Origin: Desulfobacula sp.
GTDB lineage: Bacteria > Desulfobacterota > Desulfobacteria > Desulfobacterales > Desulfobacteraceae
DNA length: 17,061 nt
Direction of reading: 5' to 3'
Assembly (NCBI GenBank): GCA_029940245.1
Contig: JAOZRF010000007.1
Span: 1 to 17,061 of the forward strand
Shown here one piece after another: positions 6,630 through 13,419 of the stretch. Position numbers and translations under genes: made by a program. The notes under the pieces were generated by a model. It had not been told where the DNA came from, searched no databases, and worked only from the letters and a program-made list of their open reading frames with translations. Within the stretch, counting starts at the first letter, position 1. Every line of letters starts with the position of its first letter.

Positions 6630-8907
6630 CTTTTTCTTTTTTCTTTTCCTGATTTTTTCCCGGGGATTTATCCGGGTATTCTATCCGGCTGTGATAAATA
6701 CTGGTTAAAATATTATTAAAACTTTTTGCAATCTGATGCAGGTCTTTTAAAGTCAGTTCACATTCCTCTAATTGTCCGTCTGCAAAAATATCATTGATCA
6801 GTTCTTTGACCCGCCCCTGGATTCTTGCAGGGGTGGGGCGTTCCAGCGCACGAACACCAGCTTCAACAACATCTGCCAGCATAACAATCCCGGCCTCCCT
6901 GGTTTGAGGTTTGGGACCCGGATACCTGAAGTCCTCTTCTTTTACCATGTCATTGCCGCTGTTTAAGCTTTTTTGATAAAAATATTTAATCAAAGATGTG
7001 CCGTGATGTTGAACAATCCCGTCAATAATTTCATTTCCCAGTTTATATTCTTTTGCAAGGCCGACACCCTTTTTTACATGGCCTATTAAAACAAGAGCTG
7101 ACATGGAAGGAGACAGTTTGTCATGTCTGTTTTTTCCATCTGCCTGATTTTCAATAAAATATAATTTTTTATCCAGTTTTCCGATGTCATGGTAATATCC
7201 CATCACTTTAGCCTTAAGGCCGCTGGCATCTATTGCAGAGGCAGCAGCTTCCGCCAAAGTGGCAACAATGACACTGTGGTTATACGTTCCCGGGGCTTCA
7301 ATCATCAATTTTTTGATCAGGGGCTGATCAAGATTTGATAATTCCAGAAGTTTTGAGTCTGTTGTATAGTCAAAGAGAAATTCAATCAGCGGTGCAAATC
7401 CAATGGTCAGGGTAGCTGAAAAAAGACCGCCGCAAAACGCCATGGCCACTTCTTTTGCCAGAATGATCGCATCGGGCTGGGCAAGAGAATAAAATCCAAT
7501 GGAAATGGCCAGAACCCCATTAAAGACAGCAATCTTGAAACCGGCAATGATAAAGTTTTTCCTTGCCTGTCGCGATTTGATCCAATATGCAGCCGTAATA
7601 CTGGACAAAAAGAAAAAAACAAAAACTGCAAAACTGCCTGAAAATATAAGGCTTGTCAGTAAGGAAAGAATAATGGTGAAAAAAACGGCAATATCAAATC
7701 CCAGAAAAAGACAGGTCAGCATGGCAGCGGCAGGGATGGGAATGATCATGAAAAATGACAGAGAGGAAATATCCCATGATGCATCCAGATTTGCCGACTG
7801 GGCAATATAAGTTGACGCTTTGGCAAAGGTCAGAAAAAGGATAAGCCCCAAAGCCAGAAAAAAGATGTGTTTATTGTGGGCAGTTCGTAATTTTTTGTGG
7901 TCTTTTAAAAACAGAAGGTAAATAACCAGGATGGTGAAAAAAGTGATAAGGGCAATCCCCGTGCTGGAAATTAAAATATCCTTTTCTTTTACCTGTTCCT
8001 GGAGGGATAGAAGTTTTACCAATTGTATCTTGTCTACCCGCTCACCTTCCCTTAAAATCATTTCACCGGTTTTGATCTGGTATAAAATGGGTTTGATCTG
8101 GGCTTCAGCTTCCTGGATTCTTTTTTCCGTCTCATTTTTATTTAAGGTTATATTGGGTTGCAATAACCTTTGACACAGATCAACGATGAGGTTGGAAAGA
8201 TTATAGTTGATGCCTTTTAACAGGGGTTGACCTTCGATGCGTACCATGGTTTTTGCCTGATCCGGACCATAAAAGACTTTTAAATTATTGACCGTCACCT
8301 CTTCTTTGGAACCAATGGTTCGAAGAATAATTCCCTTGTTCGATTCCTTTAGTAAAATTTCTTTATTGGCCACAATTCCATTGGTAAGGATTTTTTCAAT
8401 AATGGTTTTAATCTTTTGCACTGTGTCAGAAGAGAATTGATTCTTGTATAAAATAGAATAAGCGCCATTGCTGATCTCGATTCCAAGTTTTTCCTCAAAT
8501 TCAGGTTTGGTATTCAATACAATGGCAAATGTCGGTTCCGGTGCCGGATTTTTTTTTATTTTTATAAACAAGGCATGGGGAATATTAAAGGCCGCATCAA
8601 TGCGGGAAGATAGTTTTTCTATCAGGCCGGCATCAAAATCATAAATATTTTTAACGGAGTCTTTTACCTCATCCTTTTTAAGGCTGGTGGCTTCTTTATC
8701 TTCCACAAAGAAATTTTTCGGTGCTTTTATATCCCTTTTGGCCACATCTCCGATGACATAGGAATAGGATGTCTGGCCCTGTTCAGGATAGTTGGTAATA
8801 GTAAACAGGAGAGTGATAAGCATCAGCATCAGCCACAACACATAAGGTGTTGTCTGAAGGAATTCTTTGGTCTGTTGTATGTTAAGTTTGGTTTTGTTTT
8901 TTTTCAT
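6526..8907 (-). CDS. 7TM-HD membrane protein, PgpH-like c-di-AMP phosphodiesterase
   Basis: The 793-residue protein has the PgpH layout: one membrane helix (about 22-39), a large extracytoplasmic 7TMR-HDED domain (40-310), a block of about seven membrane helices (311-515), then a cytoplasmic HD domain (540-740). Metal-binding residues are visible: H544 in TYNHS, H573-D574 in YYHDIGK, H610, H634-H635 in VQHHG and D679 in MLADVVEA. Listeria PgpH hydrolyses cyclic-di-AMP to pApA, and that activity is the likely one here. The protein carries an unusual Lys-rich tail of about 50 residues after RIEYP (741-745); its last 34 codons overlap ybeY in another frame. The ATG overlaps the end of the phoH gene by 26 nucleotides with no clear ribosome binding site, which suggests translational coupling. 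Confidence 0.9.
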   Translation of the reverse strand: MKKNKTKLNIQQTKEFLQTTPYVLWLMLMLITLLFTITNYPEQGQTSYSYVIGDVAKRDIKAPKNFFVEDKEATSLKKDEVKDSVKNIYDFDAGLIEKLSSRIDAAFNIPHALFIKIKKNPAPEPTFAIVLNTKPEFEEKLGIEISNGAYSILYKNQFSSDTVQKIKTIIEKILTNGIVANKEILLKESNKGIILRTIGSKEEVTVNNLKVFYGPDQAKTMVRIEGQPLLKGINYNLSNLIVDLCQRLLQPNITLNKNETEKRIQEAEAQIKPILYQIKTGEMILREGERVDKIQLVKLLSLQEQVKEKDILISSTGIALITFFTILVIYLLFLKDHKKLRTAHNKHIFFLALGLILFLTFAKASTYIAQSANLDASWDISSLSFFMIIPIPAAAMLTCLFLGFDIAVFFTIILSLLTSLIFSGSFAVFVFFFLSSITAAYWIKSRQARKNFIIAGFKIAVFNGVLAISIGFYSLAQPDAIILAKEVAMAFCGGLFSATLTIGFAPLIEFLFDYTTDSKLLELSNLDQPLIKKLMIEAPGTYNHSVIVATLAEAAASAIDASGLKAKVMGYYHDIGKLDKKLYFIENQADGKNRHDKLSPSMSALVLIGHVKKGVGLAKEYKLGNEIIDGIVQHHGTSLIKYFYQKSLNSGNDMVKEEDFRYPGPKPQTREAGIVMLADVVEAGVRALERPTPARIQGRVKELINDIFADGQLEECELTLKDLHQIAKSFNNILTSIYHSRIEYPDKSPGKNQEKKKEKDGASKNTDRQPAKKENIIGIHQAKDKTHLKRLGL

Positions 8908-9676
8908 AAGCGTCTATAATGCTTGCTACAAGTTTATGGCGGACAACGTCATTCTTTGAAAAATAAATAAATTCAATCCCTTTTATCCGGGTTAAAATGT
9001 CTTTGGCTTCAATCAGACCGGATTTTTTCCCGGCCGGCAGGTCAGTTTGTGTAATATCCCCGGTGACAATGGCTTTTGATCCATAGCCGATTCGTGTTAA
9101 AAACATTTTCATTTGTTCTGATGTTGTATTCTGGGCTTCATCCAGGATAATAAACGCATTGTTTAATGTTCTGCCCCGCATAAAGGCAAGGGGAGCAATT
9201 TCAATGGTATCCTGTTCAATGAGTGCTTTGACTTTTTCAAAGTCCATCATGTCATAAAGCGCATCATATAAAGGCCGCAGGTATGGGTTGATTTTCTGGG
9301 CCAGGTCTCCGGGTAAAAATCCCAAAGCCTCTCCTGCTTCAACGGCAGGTCTTGTCAATACAATTTTTTTTATTTCCCCTTTTGAGAATGCAGCCATTGC
9401 CATGGCCATGGCAAGGTAGGTTTTCCCTGTCCCGGCAGGGCCAATGGAAATAAGAATATCATTTTTCAGTATGGCTGTAACATATTTTTGCTGGGAAGGA
9501 TTTCTTGGGGTGATGGCTTTATTTTTGACGGTTTTAAATATAGTGTTTGAAAAAATATCTTTTAGCTGGGAGTTCATATCGACTTTAAACGCCTCACAAA
9601 TTTTGTCCGGGTTGTGGTTTTGATGACCAAAAAACTCCCGGGCAAGCGTTGAGTTTTGAAATGTCATACTTTCCAT
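8882..9676 (-). CDS. PhoH-like P-loop ATPase (YbeZ-type)
   Basis: PhoH/YbeZ proteins are ATPases, probably RNA-associated, that act with YbeY. The 264-residue product shows Walker A GPAGTGKT (79-86), Walker B IILDEAQN (176-183), the [10 protein letters not shown] segment (205-214) and the C-terminal DVVRHKLV box (243-250). YbeZ-type relatives are usually about 320-350 residues with an N-terminal KH-like region. Here only about 55 poorly conserved residues precede the core box [10 protein letters not shown], so the N-terminal domain is short or divergent. Two starts are possible, ATG 9676 and ATG 9667; neither has a strong ribosome binding site. It is the first gene of the minus-strand operon and is divergent from cvpA. 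Confidence 0.9.
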   Translation of the reverse strand: MESMTFQNSTLAREFFGHQNHNPDKICEAFKVDMNSQLKDIFSNTIFKTVKNKAITPRNPSQQKYVTAILKNDILISIGPAGTGKTYLAMAMAMAAFSKGEIKKIVLTRPAVEAGEALGFLPGDLAQKINPYLRPLYDALYDMMDFEKVKALIEQDTIEIAPLAFMRGRTLNNAFIILDEAQNTTSEQMKMFLTRIGYGSKAIVTGDITQTDLPAGKKSGLIEAKDILTRIKGIEFIYFSKNDVVRHKLVASIIDAYEKKQNQT

Positions 9677-9783
9677 GGCCTATAGGGTGCATTTTATTTG
9701 CCTAAAGGTCAATAAAAATCTTGACTAAAAAACAGGTTAATTGTTATTGAAAAAGCACTTTTAATAAAGCAAAAAGGGAAAAT

Positions 9784-10302
9784 ATGAACATTTTTGATAT
9801 CTCTATAATTATTATTATCTCGTTTTGTCTGATAAGGGGTATATTTAACGGGTTGATAGGAGAGGTATCCGGAATCATCGGAGTTTTTGCAGGGTTTTAC
9901 GGTGCTTCTACATACTATCCTCTGATAGCGGTCTATGTTGAAAAACTTATTAAAATTCCGGATATCAGAAATCTTGTCGCTTTTTTTATTTTATTTTGTT
10001 CTATTTTCATCATTGTAAATATTATTTCCATAGTGATTCGAAAAATTTTAAAGCTTATTTTTTTAGGCTGGCTTGACAGATCCATGGGTCTTTTTTTTGG
10101 TGCGGCCAAAGGCATACTGGTCGCTTCGGTTCTTTTTATTATGATCACAACCATTTTGCCTGAATCAAGCATTTTAACCGAATCAAAATTTTCTCCTTAT
10201 GTTGCAAAAGTATCCCAGGCCATGACCGGGTTTATTTCCAAAAATTCCAGAAATGATTTTTTAAAACACCTGGAAGGAATTCAGAAAAAATGGAAACTTT
10301 AG
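9784..10302 (+). CDS. cvpA: CvpA-family inner-membrane protein
   Basis: The 172-residue protein has four predicted membrane helices, at about 4-22, 26-46, 62-86 and 103-124, followed by a cytoplasmic amphipathic tail. Family hallmarks are the N-terminal FDISIIIIISFCLIRGIFNG and the LGWLDRSMGLFFGAAKGIL segment (94-112). CvpA was named for colicin V production; more recently it has been tied to envelope stress and bile resistance, and its molecular role is not settled. AAAGGGAAA just upstream supports the ATG. Its 3' end overlaps mazG by 13 nucleotides, so the two form a coupled operon. Confidence 0.9.
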   Translation: MNIFDISIIIIISFCLIRGIFNGLIGEVSGIIGVFAGFYGASTYYPLIAVYVEKLIKIPDIRNLVAFFILFCSIFIIVNIISIVIRKILKLIFLGWLDRSMGLFFGAAKGILVASVLFIMITTILPESSILTESKFSPYVAKVSQAMTGFISKNSRNDFLKHLEGIQKKWKL

Positions 10303-11084
10303 AGACGCTGTTTGCCATTATCAGAACATTAAGACGTGAAAACGGGTGTGCCTGGGACAGAAAACAGACACCTGAAACCATGTGGAAATGCCTTGCAGAA
10401 GAAACTTATGAACTCGAAGAGGCTATCGCTAAACAAGACATGCAAAATGTTTGCGAGGAATTGGGAGATGTTTTGTTCCAGCTGGTTTTTATTTTGGAGA
10501 TTTTTCAGGAAAGAAAAGCCTTTATGCTTTCAGATGTAATTGAGCAGGTCGCAAAAAAAATGATTCGACGTCACCCCCATGTATATGCAGATGCAAAGGT
10601 GTCAACAGACCAGGAGCTATTCCTTCAGTGGGAGGCAATAAAAAATTGCGAAAACAAGGAGAATGGGCATAAAAGAATATCTGCACTGGATTGTGTTCCT
10701 AAAGGCATGCCATCTTTGATCAGGGCGTTAAAAGTATCTGAATGTGCAGTAAAAGAAGGATTTGACTGGGATAATATCCATGAGGTACTGGACACGGTCA
10801 AAGATGAAATGAATGAATTTGATGCCGCGTTAAAAACCGGGGATCAAAATGAGGCAGCAATGGAATTCGGTGATATTTTGTTTAGCCTTGTTAATGTAGC
10901 AAGGGTTGCCAAATTTCACCCGGAAACAGCGCTTGCGAGTTCTACTGCCAAATTTGAAGGCAGATTCAGGCTGATGGAAAAAGAATTAAAGAAAAATAAG
11001 GTCAGGCTCAAAAACCTTTCAAAAGAACAGATAGATCTGCTGTGGACCCGGGCAAAAAAATCCTATGACAGACAATTGTCTTGA
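10290..11084 (+). CDS. mazG: Nucleoside triphosphate pyrophosphohydrolase MazG
   Basis: MazG hydrolyses (d)NTPs to NMP and pyrophosphate, cleaning aberrant nucleotides and, in E. coli, lowering ppGpp. The 264-residue product has the two tandem MazG domains of the long form. The N-terminal domain shows CAWDRKQT (20-27; most homologues have CPWD), EETYELEEA (37-45) and EELGD (56-60). The C-terminal domain shows KGFDW-type context (EGFDW, 156-160), the metal-binding DEMNE (172-176) and EFGD (192-195). The C-terminal domain usually carries the catalysis. LLWTRAKK near the end is also typical. Its start lies inside cvpA. It converges on the aldolase gene, with nine bases between stops. Confidence 0.95.
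   Translation: METLETLFAIIRTLRRENGCAWDRKQTPETMWKCLAEETYELEEAIAKQDMQNVCEELGDVLFQLVFILEIFQERKAFMLSDVIEQVAKKMIRRHPHVYADAKVSTDQELFLQWEAIKNCENKENGHKRISALDCVPKGMPSLIRALKVSECAVKEGFDWDNIHEVLDTVKDEMNEFDAALKTGDQNEAAMEFGDILFSLVNVARVAKFHPETALASSTAKFEGRFRLMEKELKKNKVRLKNLSKEQIDLLWTRAKKSYDRQLS
11070..11081. repeat. 12-bp perfect palindrome at the mazG 3' end
   Basis: AGACAATTGTCT is perfectly symmetric and spans the last codons of mazG, close to the convergent aldolase stop. It is too short, and lacks a U-run, to be called a terminator with confidence. It is the only dyad seen between these convergent genes. Confidence 0.3.
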
Positions 11085-11093
11085 TTATTTTCA

Positions 11094-12383
11094 TCAATCG
11101 TCAAAATTGCCCTCAGCTCCCTTATCACTGGTTATGCTTAACGCTTTTTGCATAATTTTTTCTTTTGTCCAATCATTTTCAGATTCTATTTTTTCAGCCT
11201 TGAAACCCAGGTCATGGGATTTATTCGTTAAGATTTCATCTATCACGAAAGGGGCTGTGTCCGTTGCGTTGAATACCCGGGTTAAAAGGCCGTATACAAA
11301 TTCTTCAACATCCTTTGCCATCCGGTCCCGGATTTTTTTGGGCTGGGCCAGAAATTTGTTTTCAAAGGGAAGGTTGAGTTTTTTAAAGTTTCCCCCCGTT
11401 AAATTATTTGCTTTTGCATAGGCCAGCATATCTGCCCACATTTCTTCTGAAACGCCCCTGTTTTTTTGTTTGATAAAATGGCCATTGTCAAGAATGGCGT
11501 TTCCATAATCATTGACCTTAAGACCCCAGGAGATCATTTGCAGGGCAGTTGCCACATTGGCTTTGGTTGTCCTTGTCTTTGCGGCTATTTCCCGGAGCCT
11601 TTCGGAATTGTTGCCCGAGGTCCCGTGCTGGGCACCGGAAACATTATATTTGGAAATTGCTCCGTGGATTTTTCGGGTTAACTCAACATTGATGCCTGTA
11701 TCGCTGGCTTCAATACCATGGGTTGTCCCATTATTTAAGGCAATCCAGTTGGGAAAAATACTGTGGGCATTGAGTCCCTGAATGAGGAAAAGCGCTTCCT
11801 GATCCGTTGAAAGTCCTAATTTACCTTTTATTTCACCCACTTCTGTTTCAATGCCTGCCCAAGCGGGAATATAGGGTGACAATTCAAGATTGGCCAGAAG
11901 GTTCTGGTCATCGGGCATATGGGAGGCATCAATAGCAATGGAAGTAATTCCTGCATCAAACAATGATACAATTTCTGTTTTAGCCGGTTCAATTTCTTCC
12001 GGTTTTTTAATGCCGAAATGATCCGCATGGATAGCAACAGGAATAGTAATGCCAAGTTCGTTCATAAAGGCATCCGTCAACCTTGCAATATTCCATAAAT
12101 TTATCGCACAATAGGCGTTTGTTCCGCCCTCGGATCTGGCGATTTCAATTATAATCGCGGCATTGGCACGTTGGGCTGCCGCAAGTGCCCCCCGGATCAC
12201 AAAAGAGTTCCGCCCGTTCGCGGCAATGGTCATGCAGTTTTTTTTGAGCAGCATGGCATGATCAATATATTTCCCGCTGACAACAAGGGCTTTGGAGTTT
12301 GGGAAAAGCTTTTTTATATTCGGAGGTCTTCCAAGGTCAAGTGCGTTTTTAAAGTCTGAAGAGTAGTTGAAAGTTTTCATCAT
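11094..12383 (-). CDS. Class II (zinc) fructose-bisphosphate aldolase-family protein, long form
   Basis: Class II aldolases cleave or form fructose 1,6-bisphosphate, or related ketose bisphosphates, using Zn2+. The 429-residue protein shows the barrel signatures: IHADHFG with catalytic D121 and zinc ligand H122; an acidic AGIETEVGEIKG stretch (176-187); NNGTTHG with H222 (217-223); and VSGAQHGTSGN with H253 (248-258), which supplies zinc and phosphate-loop residues. Most class II enzymes have about 280-360 residues; this one has an extra C-terminal region of about 100 residues. The sugar specificity cannot be read from the sequence. AGGAGGA before the ATG supports the start; ATG 12380 is an equal alternative. 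The leader carries a weak AT-only hairpin (12393-12408) beside the ribosome binding site. Its upstream region faces the FadR-like regulator and holds one of its putative operators. Confidence 0.85.
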   Translation of the reverse strand: MMKTFNYSSDFKNALDLGRPPNIKKLFPNSKALVVSGKYIDHAMLLKKNCMTIAANGRNSFVIRGALAAAQRANAAIIIEIARSEGGTNAYCAINLWNIARLTDAFMNELGITIPVAIHADHFGIKKPEEIEPAKTEIVSLFDAGITSIAIDASHMPDDQNLLANLELSPYIPAWAGIETEVGEIKGKLGLSTDQEALFLIQGLNAHSIFPNWIALNNGTTHGIEASDTGINVELTRKIHGAISKYNVSGAQHGTSGNNSERLREIAAKTRTTKANVATALQMISWGLKVNDYGNAILDNGHFIKQKNRGVSEEMWADMLAYAKANNLTGGNFKKLNLPFENKFLAQPKKIRDRMAKDVEEFVYGLLTRVFNATDTAPFVIDEILTNKSHDLGFKAEKIESENDWTKEKIMQKALSITSDKGAEGNFDD

Positions 12384-12471
12384 AATGTCCTCCTAAAATT
12401 TTTTTTAGAGTAATTTAAAACTTTAGATATCTTTTGCACGAAACGGATTTAAAATCAAGAAGTATCAAAGA

Positions 12472-12487
12472 ATGAATATTAATTCAT
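12472..12487. promoter_or_regulatory. Putative TetR operator, copy 1 (upstream of the aldolase gene)
   Basis: The dyad is ATGAAT-ATTA-ATTCAT, identical in both half-sites and in spacer length to the copy at 12642. It lies about 90 bases upstream of the aldolase ATG, where that gene's promoter would be expected. A weak minus-strand promoter match (TTGTTC, 18 bases, TTTGAT) would put the dyad in its spacer. Assignment to the neighbouring TetR protein is inferred. Confidence 0.6.
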
Positions 12488-12565
12488 GAACAATCTATGG
12501 AAATAAAACAAGGGCTATCCTTTAAAATAGAAAAATTTATTTATTTATAACTATCTGTAAGATAA

Positions 12566-12583
12566 GATAAAATTAATTTTATC
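12566..12583. promoter_or_regulatory. 18-bp perfect AT-rich palindrome
   Basis: GATAAAATT followed by its exact reverse complement AATTTTATC lies midway between the two ATGAAT dyads in the divergent intergenic region. It could bind another regulator or be a chance product of local AT-richness; its half-sites differ from the ATGAAT type. Confidence 0.4.
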
Positions 12584-12611
12584 CATAAAGCTTATAATAA
12601 TGATTAACTGC

Positions 12612-12643
12612 TTGACATTTATAAAAATCTTTTGTTAGATAAT
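12612..12643 (+). promoter_or_regulatory. Sigma-70-type promoter of the TetR regulator
   Basis: A perfect -35 box TTGACA lies at 12612-12617. Candidate -10 boxes are TTAGAT (12635-12640, 17-base spacing) and GATAAT (12638-12643, 20-base spacing). Either puts the transcription start near 12648-12651, inside the operator-like dyad at 12642-12657, as expected for an autorepressed gene. Confidence 0.55.
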
Positions 12644-12657
12644 GAATCTTTATTCAT
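12642..12657. promoter_or_regulatory. Putative TetR operator, copy 2 (at the regulator's promoter)
   Basis: The dyad is ATGAAT-CTTT-ATTCAT, extendable by one more pair on each side (12641-12658). It overlaps the predicted -10 region and transcription start of the regulator gene and the ATG of its longest open frame. The same half-sites and spacing occur at 12472-12487. Bacillus subtilis FadR sites share the TGAAT/ATTCA halves but with a wider spacer (known from the family; the comparison here is mine). Confidence 0.65.
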
Positions 12658-12683
12658 TTATTTTAAGGAAGGATGATACACGC

Positions 12684-13289
12684 TTGCAGAATAATAAATC
12701 AGATTTGCAGAAAAACAAATCGGCAAAATATAATAAAATATTAAATAGTGCCGGTGCCATATTTGCAGAATATGGCTTTTATAAAGCAACCATATCACAA
12801 ATAGCAGCCAACGCAGGTGTGGCCGATGGAACTCTATACCTGTATTTTAAAAATAAAGATGATATTCTCTACCAGTTCATCAGTTTTAAAACGGATGCAG
12901 TGTTTAAAAAAATGCATGCAGCTGTTGAAAAAGGTAAGAATGCTGAAGATAAGTTACGCTATTTAATCCGGTGCCATCTTGAGGAATTTCAGAATGATAA
13001 AAACATGGCCATTATTTTTCGATCAGAGGTAAGATATTTAAGGGATATTGAGCCTCAAATTAAAGATATATCAAAAATGTATCTTGATTTATTATCAGAT
13101 ATCATTGAGCAGGGACAGATCGAAGGGTCCATGCGCCAGGACCTTTTTGTGGGCCTTGTCAAGCGGTTTATTCTTGGAGCTGTGGAAGGCGTGATCGGTA
13201 CCTGGGTGTCTGCTGCCGGCAGATACGATCTGATTTCAATGGCAGATCCTCTGGTGGATCTTTATATGACAGGCGTTCGAGGAAACTAA
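12684..13289 (+). CDS. TetR-family transcriptional regulator, FadR (YsiA)-like
   Basis: The protein (201 residues from the chosen start) has a TetR helix-turn-helix, ATISQIAANAGVADGTLYLY, with the KNKDDIL continuation. Its whole length resembles Bacillus subtilis FadR, an acyl-CoA-responsive repressor of fatty-acid degradation: VADGTLYLYFKNKDDIL, NMAIIFRSEVR, and near the end GAVEGVIGTWV and RYDLISMADPLVDL. The longest frame starts at ATG 12642, but that codon lies in the operator-like dyad at the predicted transcription start and lacks a ribosome binding site. TTG 12684 has AAGGAAGG upstream with slightly long spacing and is preferred. The gene precedes the oxidoreductase and etfBA, so it probably represses itself and these fatty-acid electron-transfer genes, relieved by acyl-CoA. 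Confidence 0.85.
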   Translation: MQNNKSDLQKNKSAKYNKILNSAGAIFAEYGFYKATISQIAANAGVADGTLYLYFKNKDDILYQFISFKTDAVFKKMHAAVEKGKNAEDKLRYLIRCHLEEFQNDKNMAIIFRSEVRYLRDIEPQIKDISKMYLDLLSDIIEQGQIEGSMRQDLFVGLVKRFILGAVEGVIGTWVSAAGRYDLISMADPLVDLYMTGVRGN

Positions 13290-13419
13290 ACACAATATAG
13301 TATTTGAATAATATAAATTTATTGAATAAGGCTTTTTACTTGACGTGTTCTTTCAGGTTTATTAAAGCATTTTGAGTTTATGTTCTTAAGGGCAAGAAAT
13401 ATTTGGGAGGTAAAGAAGT
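13290..13419 (+). promoter_or_regulatory. Intergenic region upstream of the oxidoreductase gene
   Basis: The 130-base gap carries a possible -35 TTGACG (13340-13345) with only poor -10 matches, and GGGAGGT eight bases before the next ATG. I find no copy of the full ATGAAT dyad here, so any control of the downstream genes by the TetR protein would act through read-through from its own promoter or through an unrecognised site. Confidence 0.3.

Noticed and set aside
11466..11781. Plus-strand open frames opposite the aldolase gene
   Set aside because: They are antisense shadows of a long, well-conserved gene and have no ribosome binding sites.
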